From positions 266,289-330,288 of the forward strand of contig CAJINV010000026.1 of NCBI GenBank assembly GCA_905178155.1: 64,000 nucleotides of DNA, read 5' to 3'. Position 1 is the stretch's first letter; the number at the start of each line of letters is the position of its first letter. The notes under the pieces are model-generated. The model saw only the letters and a program-made list of their open reading frames with translations. It was not told the origin of the DNA and ran no database searches. Shown here one piece after another: positions 29,046-37,209 of this stretch. The position numbers and the translations under genes were made by a program. Source of the stretch: Amoebophrya sp. A120. Taxonomy: Eukaryota; Sar; Dinophyceae; Syndiniales; Amoebophryaceae.

Positions 29046-31244
29046 TCAAAGCTCTATGCCCGTGGACGAGTTAAACACGCGCTTCGGTGATTTGCTCCAC
29101 GAAACCAAACACGTCACCCGCTCCGTCCACGGCCCAGCAATGGCGATCACTCCACCGATCTTCGTGCGCGACGCGTCTGCTAATCCGATGATGGCCAGTT
29201 CTCCAGGACCACCAAGTGGCACAATGCGCCTACTGCTAAACTGCTCCGATTGTGCGAAGAGAATGAAACTGCTTACCCGCTCGATGAACTCTTCTACTTC
29301 TTCTGTCACGGTGTTGAAAAGCTCCACTTTGTGCACTTCCGATGCTAATTCCGCGAGCCGTTCCAAAATCACCGAGTTTGTTTTTGACAGCCACAATAAC
29401 TCACCAATGCGTTTGCGAAGCGGGGATTTTACCAGACTTTTCGCATATGCGTTGGGAGCGGCTGCTTTCCGTCTCCAGTAGGATTCCACCTCTTCTACTG
29501 TAAGCTGCTCAATTTTCTTCACGTAGCTCTCCTGCGACAAGTTGTAGGACACCGGAAACTCCGGGCGCAGAATGGGAAATAACTTGCGCAGATTGAACTC
29601 GATGGGCTCTACAGAAGGATAATCCTCTACAGAGGTATCCCGCTTCATCTTGGTTCTTTCCTCAGCAGCAGCTCCCTGCTCTTCGGTGAAAGACGGCTGA
29701 TGTAGACCAAAAGACACTTGAAGTCCCACGCTGTCCAGCGCCGTCTTTTCTTTCTTCATAATTTCGTCTATGTGAAACTTGTCAAACTCGGACGGAACGC
29801 ACGCTACTTCTTTCCCAACAAAAGCGTCTCGCAATCCGCTCTGCAGAACTGCTGCACCGGCTACAGTATATCGGTCGAACAAAACTCCGAGGCGGAGGCA
29901 CGCTATTTCTCCTGCTGCGATGATCATGTCGCCCACGTGAATGCCGAGAGCGCCGAGAATCATGCGCGGTCCGGGATCTTGAAGAGATGTGAGGCTCGAA
30001 ACAAGACGACGAGAAGCCACACTGTAAAGTCCGTCGAAGCTGTCGTCTTTATTGTGGTTACCCCCTTCTTCATCGGGGCTAGAATCACCGGCGTTTTTCT
30101 TTTGTTGCTCTTCAACCGCCTTACTGAAGTGCTGGTCGTAGTTTATTCCCGGCAATTCTAGCGGAGAGTCCAAAACTCTCATTCTTTCGTCTATGTCGGC
30201 CGCAGGAATCTTCGCGATTTGTGCTTCTTTTATTAGCGCGCATTCCTTCTGTCTTCCTTCACGTACTGCGACCTCTTCGCGTGGAGTTGCGTAGAGTCTC
30301 CACAGGCAGGAGGCATGCAGGGATTGCGTAGACTTCAACTGCCGGAGGATGCAGCTTAAAGTTAGCATCCACGCACGCGGAGCGTCTTTGCATCCGTAAG
30401 CGCAGCGCTTCAGACGCATGTAGGGGCGGAAGTCGTATCCTTCCAGCCGCTGCATCAACGGCGGTATGGTCATATACAACTCTGGCGCATCTGCACCATA
30501 CAGCTCCTTAAATGGGAGCCCCCTTAAAAACGCCTTTTGAATGTCCACGAAAGAGGGATGCACTCCCAGCACGGTGGAAAGCTGCAGCAACCACGTGATG
30601 CTCGCTTCTGCCACGGTAAACGACCGACAGACGGGCAAGTTGTCTTGGTTCGCCTCTTTATCCGCCGAAGCGAAAAACCTGGGATCCTGAAGTCCCCGAC
30701 TCACCCAGCGACACTTAAACTTCGACAGTTGTCCGGTGCTGCGGTCGCACTTGACCGCAATCACGACCCTAGAAGTCATGGCCTTGAGACGTTGTGCGGC
30801 AAATTCTTCTTCGGATAAACCGCCATCGAAAGCGTCACTGTTGACGATTTCATCTACTTCGAGCTTTAACGCCGCAAAGAAGTACGAAATACACCCAAGC
30901 TTCGCTGCGGTGTCTTCGTTCACGATCAACGCACTTGTCTTACACTCCTTGAGGTGCTGGCTCAGCGCGTCGTGTGACGTGGAAGTGATTTCGTAGTACA
31001 AGACCGCGTAGAAGGCCCGATCTCCCGGTGGAGCCTTCGCATCTTCGGACAAAAATTCCGTTTCGTCATGCGGGCCGAAACGAAGAACGCACTTTCTTCC
31101 TGGTGAAAGTTCTGGAACAGAACCCCGCTTGACGACGACCGAGGTAACCACATGACGGAAGTCGCGGCTATCTTTCGGCGAGGGAGCCACCGGCTTTCCG
31201 TTGAGAAAAGCGCTCCACTTCCAGATGCGTGGAGAATTGTTCAT
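29046..31244 (-). CDS. Reverse transcriptase (Copia type) and RNase H N-part
   Basis: 732 residues before a TGA. RT motifs: FVDIQKAFLRG with Asp 234 (first catalytic Asp), ELYMTIPP, MRLKRCAYGCKDAPRAW near 277-292. The usual YVDD box appears as HVGD at 436-439 (GIHVGDMIIAA): the second Asp is kept and the first is Gly. About 110 acidic/basic low-complexity residues lie between the fingers motif and HVGD, more than usual. RNase H begins near the end (GLADASRTKIGG) and is cut at ..SSTGIEL by TGA, with coding resuming right after it. It would copy element RNA into DNA in the cytoplasm; the altered box leaves activity uncertain. Confidence 0.85.
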   Translation of the reverse strand: MNNSPRIWKWSAFLNGKPVAPSPKDSRDFRHVVTSVVVKRGSVPELSPGRKCVLRFGPHDETEFLSEDAKAPPGDRAFYAVLYYEITSTSHDALSQHLKECKTSALIVNEDTAAKLGCISYFFAALKLEVDEIVNSDAFDGGLSEEEFAAQRLKAMTSRVVIAVKCDRSTGQLSKFKCRWVSRGLQDPRFFASADKEANQDNLPVCRSFTVAEASITWLLQLSTVLGVHPSFVDIQKAFLRGLPFKELYGADAPELYMTIPPLMQRLEGYDFRPYMRLKRCAYGCKDAPRAWMLTLSCILRQLKSTQSLHASCLWRLYATPREEVAVREGRQKECALIKEAQIAKIPAADIDERMRVLDSPLELPGINYDQHFSKAVEEQQKKNAGDSSPDEEGGNHNKDDSFDGLYSVASRRLVSSLTSLQDPGPRMILGALGIHVGDMIIAAGEIACLRLGVLFDRYTVAGAAVLQSGLRDAFVGKEVACVPSEFDKFHIDEIMKKEKTALDSVGLQVSFGLHQPSFTEEQGAAAEERTKMKRDTSVEDYPSVEPIEFNLRKLFPILRPEFPVSYNLSQESYVKKIEQLTVEEVESYWRRKAAAPNAYAKSLVKSPLRKRIGELLWLSKTNSVILERLAELASEVHKVELFNTVTEEVEEFIERVSSFILFAQSEQFSSRRIVPLGGPGELAIIGLADASRTKIGGVIAIAGPWTERVTCLVSWSKSPKRVFNSSTGIEL

Positions 31245-31256
31245 CAGCTTCTCCCT

Positions 31257-32642
31257 CTAGATGTTTTTTGTTGTGATGCTGGAGCATTCTTCCGCCAGCT
31301 CCGACAACGCAGACTCATCTAGATTTCTCCACGGTCCTTGTTCTTCATCTTCTTTTCGTGGCACCGCCAGGCACGCCTTGCCATTAGACAACACCACTTC
31401 CATGGAAGTTTCACACTTACTGAGCGAGCGAAGCACGGAGGGATGAGTCTGCCCTTGATGTATTACTTTCTCGCGCGGTTTTATTTTTATCGGAACCAAA
31501 TTTCTCGCCGCAGGCACGTAGTCCGAGGAAGCGCGTGCGTAAAAGCTAGAATTACTAGTGGACATATTGCTCGGCGGTTTCCAATCGCTACTGGATTCTT
31601 CAGAGTCTCCGCTTGAGGAAGAAGACAGCTTTTCGGAAGCTCTTCTTTCCGCTTTTAGTTCGGCTATCTTGTCCAATCTTTCCTTCAGCCAATCAATTTC
31701 TCTTCCCCGCTTCATTTCTTCTACTATTTCACCTTTCCAGCTGGAATACCGCTGCAGCAAATCCGTGTCCGATCCGAATTCAGAAGCCGTGGCGTCACCA
31801 TAACGGCCTCCGGACAGAGGGAGAGTCTTCGTATTTCTTGCTATTGGCTTCGGTCTAGACGCGGTAGAAGGCGCTACGCCTTCCTCGGAAGATACTACTG
31901 CAGGTCTGCGCGGAGTGTCATCATCCGCGCTACTATTACTTTCCCGCAATGCTTGGGACAGATCCGACGCAGCGGACAGCAATTCTTCTTGCTTTTCCTC
32001 TACATCCGCCCTTTTTCGATCTTGTTCATAGTCGCGATCCTGTGCTCCCTTTACTGACCCGGAGGACAAACCACTGAGAGAAAACCTATCTCCGTCTGGA
32101 AACACACCTCCTTGCTCCGACTCCTCTTGAATAGCCGGCATCGATGCAGTATTCATCCGCACTTTCTTCTTTGCCCGCGGCTTTGCCTTCTCTGAAGAGC
32201 TAGAACTGGTTTCCTCCTGCGGATCAGAACTGTGATCCGTGAGATTACTGACTGAGCTGGTTTCTTCCGACGAAAATGCTTCAAATCTTTTACGCAGATT
32301 CCTTTTTGCAGAAGCTGTTCCGGCGGCGGGTGGCATTTCAACCTTCCGCGTCGGTTTCGGCACTGTTCGTTTTGGAGCAGGAGGAGGCATTTGCTCACTA
32401 GACTCGGACACATCGGCATCACCTGAATCGTCGCGAAAAGAAACACGCGGACGCGGCACGGGCGGATCTGATCGCATATTTATTTGGTGCGTCATCTCCA
32501 TCCGAATCATCGTCATCATCCTGCTCGGTGTATCTTTCTCTCTCCGACTCTGATCCGCTGAGTCCTTCGCTTCGGGAAATATCTCCGTGCTCCGAAACGC
32601 CTGAAACAAGTTGCCCCGGTCCGAAATCCGGATACTCTGCAT
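31257..32642 (-). CDS. Pol linker region, Ser/Glu-rich, unknown
   Basis: 461 residues, ending in a TAG at 31257-31259; the RT frame continues in register directly after the stop, so this is the N-terminal part of the RT polypeptide. It overlaps the integrase ORF (to 32419) by 224 nt in a different frame (+1 relative to it). Composition: long runs rich in Ser, Glu, Lys and Arg, with acidic SSS patches, looking disordered. No domain recognised. It may be expressed by programmed frameshifting, or the shift may be a mutation in this copy. Confidence 0.6.
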   Translation of the reverse strand: MQSIRISDRGNLFQAFRSTEIFPEAKDSADQSRREKDTPSRMMTMIRMEMTHQINMRSDPPVPRPRVSFRDDSGDADVSESSEQMPPPAPKRTVPKPTRKVEMPPAAGTASAKRNLRKRFEAFSSEETSSVSNLTDHSSDPQEETSSSSSEKAKPRAKKKVRMNTASMPAIQEESEQGGVFPDGDRFSLSGLSSGSVKGAQDRDYEQDRKRADVEEKQEELLSAASDLSQALRESNSSADDDTPRRPAVVSSEEGVAPSTASRPKPIARNTKTLPLSGGRYGDATASEFGSDTDLLQRYSSWKGEIVEEMKRGREIDWLKERLDKIAELKAERRASEKLSSSSSGDSEESSSDWKPPSNMSTSNSSFYARASSDYVPAARNLVPIKIKPREKVIHQGQTHPSVLRSLSKCETSMEVVLSNGKACLAVPRKEDEEQGPWRNLDESALSELAEECSSITTKNI

Positions 32643-35600
32643 CTTGTGGCTCGAATTCCTCTACCTCATCGGAAATCGAAACCTTCTGCCTTGATCGCCA
32701 ACGAAAAGTAGTCGGCATAATCTTGTCCGGATGTTTCAAGGAGAAACGCTGTTGCATTCGTTGCTTACTGCTGAGCTGCCTATTGCACTCGGGACAAGTG
32801 AACCGACCTAATCCAGCGCCGGCACCTGCGCCGCGGTTAGTAGAGGTTCCATCATCTACGAGACTACTCTGCCATCCGACTTTTGTTCGCCGCTCTAATT
32901 CTTCTGCAACTGGAGCTGTTGGAAAGAATTCCAACGGCCCAATTTCTGGATCTACTGCTGTCGTAATCACTGCAATATCTGCCCGTGAATAGTTTGCAAT
33001 GCGCGTCCCCACACGAACATCCGCACTTTCTGCATACTTCGCCGTAACTTCTCCACGATGATACTGCCGGAATTTACCATCAGCACGACGAACAAGAACT
33101 TGTTGTCCCGGAAGGATGGTTTCAAAATCCCGAGCACGCTGGTAGGAACGACCGGAAATCTCTGCTCTTCTCCCGAGGTTTTCCACATCGTGCATGCGGA
33201 TCTGTGCAGCGCACAGCTGCTGCACTTTCGCCCGATACAGCAAAAACCCCTCGACTTCCGTTGTATTACTCTCCATCAGCGTTTCTACGGCGTCAATGTG
33301 CCCGGTGTTACCCCGCGTAAAAGTGCCCGCATGCACATTGAACGGACAAAGCGCAGTACCGAGTATCGGCGAACTGTTCAGCTGAAAGCAAAGCTCTTGT
33401 AATACATCTTGTGCAAAAAGATGTCGGTCGAGAAAGAGACGGGAGTCCCCTGCTCGTTTTAGAGTGTCCTCGAGCAGACTGGGCAGGTAGGAATTTTGCT
33501 CCAATCCCCATAGTAACATCTCCAGCATCGGCTCGTAGGGTTCCGCGAGAAACTTTTGCTCGGTGCGCCGCGCCGTGGAGTTTGTTCTCTCCAATTTACT
33601 CAGCTTCCACGCGCTTTTAAAAGAAACCGGATGCGGCGCGACGTTTTTGCTCCGTAGCAGTTGGAAGAAGCGACTGCTCACAAATTCCCTTCCTTGATCA
33701 AAAATTATTTTCTCGCATACTCCGCGACAGAGAGTTTGCATTGCTAAAAAGCCACGGGCAGCGGCCGCTCCCCATCCGCCTGCTCCTGCATCCACAAGCA
33801 TGCCGACGCGCAAGCGCGACACGACATCGATGCACCACACTACTTTTCCTACTTTCGTGGTCAACGTATCGCAGATCCACACCTTATTGACGTCAGGGGC
33901 GAACTGCAGCAGCGACCCACGATTGCGGACTGCTTCTGTGCGGTCAAAAAGTCGACACTTCGGACATTGACTCCGCACATGTTGGATGTACTTGTGAATC
34001 TTCGGCTTCAACAGAATTCGCAGGCTAGCGGAGTGGCCGAGATTCTTGTGTTCCCGTATGACCCAGGCTTTTTCTGCCTCGGTGATTCCATGTGCAGACT
34101 CGTCTTCACCGACACTACTACTGCTGGTTTTTACTGAGGTGGTAGGTTCGGTAGACAAATTCAAATTGAGCGAATCCTCTCCGCCATAAGATAAGTACGC
34201 CGCTGCGTAGAACGACCGAGCCGCTACTGACGAGATTATCTTCTTTTCCTCCGGCTCTTGCGGGGGAGGATCGCTGTTCCTTGAAGACAAGGAAAAGCAT
34301 TCTGGTTGCTGTTCTAGTTCGGCGGCCTCCGGACAAAAAATTCCGTCCTCCTTGTCGGAATGTTCGTCGTATTCATTCCGCTTGTCTCCAATGTAAAAAC
34401 TGGTAGCTGTGTTGTCGGGGATAAGATGTTCATGATACTTATCCCAGTCACCGGAGGTAAATAAATATTCGTGATCTACTGCCGCAAAGCTGCTCAGACC
34501 GTTTTGCCAAAGGAATTCTGGTCCTTGGCTGTCAGGTGGAGGAGTGTCCGTAGGAACAAAAGCATCCGGAAAAAATATTTCTTCGTAGTTGAGCGTGGGA
34601 ACGGTCGCAAACACGCCGGTGGGCATAATCCGCCCCCTCATGCATTGCATGTCCAACAGCTCTTGTTCTTCTTGGGTGATTTTCGGACGAAATTGCTCGA
34701 CGATTGCTGCTGCCTGGTTTTCTAACCGTAGCAAACGCCATGCATTGCGTCTCTTAAGCTCTTCGTCGATAAAATTCGCCACCAGGTAGGAGTCCGAGAA
34801 TAACTGTTCCGGATCAGCTTCCCGCTTCTTTCTGAGTGACGCCGGCCTGACTGTTTTCGTTCTTTGTTCCTTCACTTGTTCTTTAGTCAAAAACTGCACT
34901 CTGACTCCGTCAACCCCATTGACCAAAGCCGATTCCTTCCAGCGGCCGGAGATGCGGAGCTTCGGTGTTTCGTAGCCGTGATCACTAGCAACTCCGTACC
35001 GCCGCCAAAATGGTTCTCCGAGAATGACAGGACACGTGCGTTGCGGCGTATCTTGAATGATTTCAAAACTGCCTTCGAAAATTTCATCGGAGAAGAAGTC
35101 AGGTAGGCGAAAATGAAGATTGATCCTCCTGCTTGCCGTCTTCGCTTCGGACGTGTCATCCGCATCTGCATGGATGGAGCCGAAGGAGACTGGATCAACT
35201 GGCTTGAAAACTTTACCACACTGTCCTAGCACTGGTAACAGACTGCCCGGGACCAACATGTGTGTGCTGCAGTTGTCGACAATGGCAAATCCACTGAATT
35301 TGTCTCCTCGCAGTTGTTTATTTTTTGCGTAAAATGCCGCCGCCGCATTTCGTGCTCTTTTTCCAACTACTCCCTGGTCTGGCACGAGCGGGAAGTCCTG
35401 CAAAGTCTTACTGGTCTGCGGATACTCACCGCCTTCCGGACGAGCGTAGGGAGCAATTCTGCGTAGAAGTTTTACACGGCCTGCCTGATCGCGCCGATAG
35501 TTAGTTCTTCTCCGATTTGTGCTCTCATAGTCGATGGAAGCGACGGTGTCCAATTCCACAATTACTACTTCTATTCGCGGAATATCTTCGCACCTCCACC

Positions 35601-35871
35601 ACTCTGCAAATTTGTAAATCAGCTGTTTGCACTCGTCCCAGACTCCGCCGCCTAAACCGCACCCGATAAACTTCGGGAAGCCGATCACAAATTCTTCTTC
35701 TCTGTTCTGCAAGAGTAGCGAAAGCTGCTGGTGGAGAGAACGCAGGGACTGCTCGAAAAGCAACAATCTTTCCGCTGGTCCGTCGTTCTTACTGGCGGCC
35801 CGCGCCCCAGGCGCCAGCTGTGCACTTAAATTGCACTCAAATTCTACTTGCTGATGACGCTGTTGCTCCAC
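32419..35871 (-). CDS. Macro domain C-part, aspartic protease and integrase
   Basis: 1150 residues, open back to the TAA at 35935 in the same frame as the preceding ORF. Residues 58-107: the end of a macro domain (FVIGFPKFIGCGLGGGVWDE, then IEVVIVELD). Residues 197-205: aspartic protease active site VDNCSTHM, with the closing VILGEPFW near 282. Residues 608-639: integrase zinc site (H608, H613, C636, C639). Core catalytic triad D668 (WICDTL), D725 (FDQGREF) and E761 (KLERTNS). Residues near 930-980: the RRADGKFRQYHRGEV motif typical of the C-terminal part of Copia integrase. It matures Gag-Pol and inserts the cDNA into the genome. Confidence 0.85.
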   Translation of the reverse strand: MEQQRHQQVEFECNLSAQLAPGARAASKNDGPAERLLLFEQSLRSLHQQLSLLLQNREEEFVIGFPKFIGCGLGGGVWDECKQLIYKFAEWWRCEDIPRIEVVIVELDTVASIDYESTNRRRTNYRRDQAGRVKLLRRIAPYARPEGGEYPQTSKTLQDFPLVPDQGVVGKRARNAAAAFYAKNKQLRGDKFSGFAIVDNCSTHMLVPGSLLPVLGQCGKVFKPVDPVSFGSIHADADDTSEAKTASRRINLHFRLPDFFSDEIFEGSFEIIQDTPQRTCPVILGEPFWRRYGVASDHGYETPKLRISGRWKESALVNGVDGVRVQFLTKEQVKEQRTKTVRPASLRKKREADPEQLFSDSYLVANFIDEELKRRNAWRLLRLENQAAAIVEQFRPKITQEEQELLDMQCMRGRIMPTGVFATVPTLNYEEIFFPDAFVPTDTPPPDSQGPEFLWQNGLSSFAAVDHEYLFTSGDWDKYHEHLIPDNTATSFYIGDKRNEYDEHSDKEDGIFCPEAAELEQQPECFSLSSRNSDPPPQEPEEKKIISSVAARSFYAAAYLSYGGEDSLNLNLSTEPTTSVKTSSSSVGEDESAHGITEAEKAWVIREHKNLGHSASLRILLKPKIHKYIQHVRSQCPKCRLFDRTEAVRNRGSLLQFAPDVNKVWICDTLTTKVGKVVWCIDVVSRLRVGMLVDAGAGGWGAAAARGFLAMQTLCRGVCEKIIFDQGREFVSSRFFQLLRSKNVAPHPVSFKSAWKLSKLERTNSTARRTEQKFLAEPYEPMLEMLLWGLEQNSYLPSLLEDTLKRAGDSRLFLDRHLFAQDVLQELCFQLNSSPILGTALCPFNVHAGTFTRGNTGHIDAVETLMESNTTEVEGFLLYRAKVQQLCAAQIRMHDVENLGRRAEISGRSYQRARDFETILPGQQVLVRRADGKFRQYHRGEVTAKYAESADVRVGTRIANYSRADIAVITTAVDPEIGPLEFFPTAPVAEELERRTKVGWQSSLVDDGTSTNRGAGAGAGLGRFTCPECNRQLSSKQRMQQRFSLKHPDKIMPTTFRWRSRQKVSISDEVEEFEPQDAEYPDFGPGQLVSGVSEHGDISRSEGLSGSESERERYTEQDDDDDSDGDDAPNKYAIRSARAASACFFSRRFR

Positions 35872-35934
35872 ACAAAAGATATCTGCTTTACCGGGTTCTC
35901 GTACTTGTCGGTAGGTGTTTGTGTTCGGAAAAAT

Positions 35935-37140
35935 TTAGAACATTGCTCGTGCCAAGCCCGCTGCTTGTCCGTCCTGCGCCAGGGTGTTCGTCTGGTGCAC
36001 CAGGGCGTGCAAATCGCACTCGGACAGCAAATTACCTTCTCTTTCTTCGACGAGGTTGGAATGGACATCGCTCCGTGGAAGATACGGAAAGTGCTGGTCG
36101 GTGTTCATGCATGATCTCACGATCATCAACGCAATACCAGCCGCGTTAGAACCAGTCCAGACGCATGCGCCATGCACTTCGTCTGCTGACAACCCACAAT
36201 GGACATCGGGCCAGTTGGACACGTTGAGAATTGTTCGCCTGCCGGTAGAGACCAAGCGACCCGCTACATCTTTTTGGAGGATAGCTTTCTCGTATTGCCT
36301 TCGAAAGTACCGGATGAAATTCTCTTCAGCGGTGTCCGTGGAGGAAAAAGCGTTTACTTCTCGTCCCAGCACGATTAGTTCTTTTGCAGTGCTGCCTTCT
36401 TCCTCTTCTCCCGGAAGAATCGACTCGTCGTCCAAAACTCCTACTGCTAAAGCGAACGGCGCCTTGTAGTAGTTTGAAAGAAGTCTCTTCCTCCGCAGCA
36501 CCTCCTCGTTGCTAATCGGTACAAAGAAAACAGGAGACGCAGAGGCATGCGATTCTGTTTCCTCCGATTCTTCCAGCGGCTGAAACTGATTGTAGCTCTG
36601 TGGCGGCGTCTTTTCCGTATCCTGCTTGGATGACGCATTCGCGTGTTCTTCTTTCGACAAGGAACCGGCAGAAGAGCCGGTAGTAGCTCTTTCTGATTCG
36701 CTTAAAACTCGACTACTGTTGCTGCTGCGCATAACCACATCCGCCGAGGCTGGCTGCGCCGCAGGTTCTGACACGCTGCCCAAAATGGGACTTACAACGT
36801 CGGTGCCCAAAATGGGACTTTCAGAATTGCCCAAAATGGGACTTATGGAAGACTGTTGCGCCGGCGGTTCCGACGGATCAGACCGGCTAGCTTTACTCGA
36901 GGTAGGGCCACTTACTTTACTACTCTTTACATTTTGATCTGACTCCATGACATGGTCGGACTGTTGCTGTGATTCTGTCTGTTCTGCTTTCTTTCCGTCT
37001 GAAACTTTTACTTTCAAACTCATGCCGATCTCGATTTCTTTGTCGTCGCCGGTGGAAATGGTGACTGGTACTTTTCTTGTTGTACTTCTCGTTGCGTAGG
37101 AAGATGATGAAGAAAAATCGGAGCTGTTTTTCTGAGTCAC
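35935..37140 (-). CDS. NADAR-like domain plus start of macro domain, in-frame after Gag
   Basis: 401 residues between Gag and protease, in the same frame as both. Residues 1-200: Ser/Thr-rich and disordered, with three SPILG repeats. Residues about 205-345 resemble NADAR (YbiA-type): LLSNYYKAPFAL, STAKELIVLGREVNAF, LVSTGRRTI, CGLSADE and WTGSNAAGIALMIVR, in the family order. The segment that normally carries the EHY/EQY..QKA helix is short here and I do not see that motif. Residues 373-401: start of a macro domain (ECDLHALVHQTNTL, GLARAMF), broken by TAA and resumed in the next ORF (IFPNTNTYRQ). Macro domains bind or cleave ADP-ribose. Some NADAR proteins remove ADP-ribose from guanine. Function in this element is inferred only. 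Confidence 0.6.
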   Translation of the reverse strand: MTQKNSSDFSSSSSYATRSTTRKVPVTISTGDDKEIEIGMSLKVKVSDGKKAEQTESQQQSDHVMESDQNVKSSKVSGPTSSKASRSDPSEPPAQQSSISPILGNSESPILGTDVVSPILGSVSEPAAQPASADVVMRSSNSSRVLSESERATTGSSAGSLSKEEHANASSKQDTEKTPPQSYNQFQPLEESEETESHASASPVFFVPISNEEVLRRKRLLSNYYKAPFALAVGVLDDESILPGEEEEGSTAKELIVLGREVNAFSSTDTAEENFIRYFRRQYEKAILQKDVAGRLVSTGRRTILNVSNWPDVHCGLSADEVHGACVWTGSNAAGIALMIVRSCMNTDQHFPYLPRSDVHSNLVEEREGNLLSECDLHALVHQTNTLAQDGQAAGLARAMF

Positions 37141-37209
37141 ATACTCCTCTCCCGCGGTCTGACTCTGACCAGATGACAGCGAGCTGTCATGCGGGTGGGG
37201 TAATGAGAT

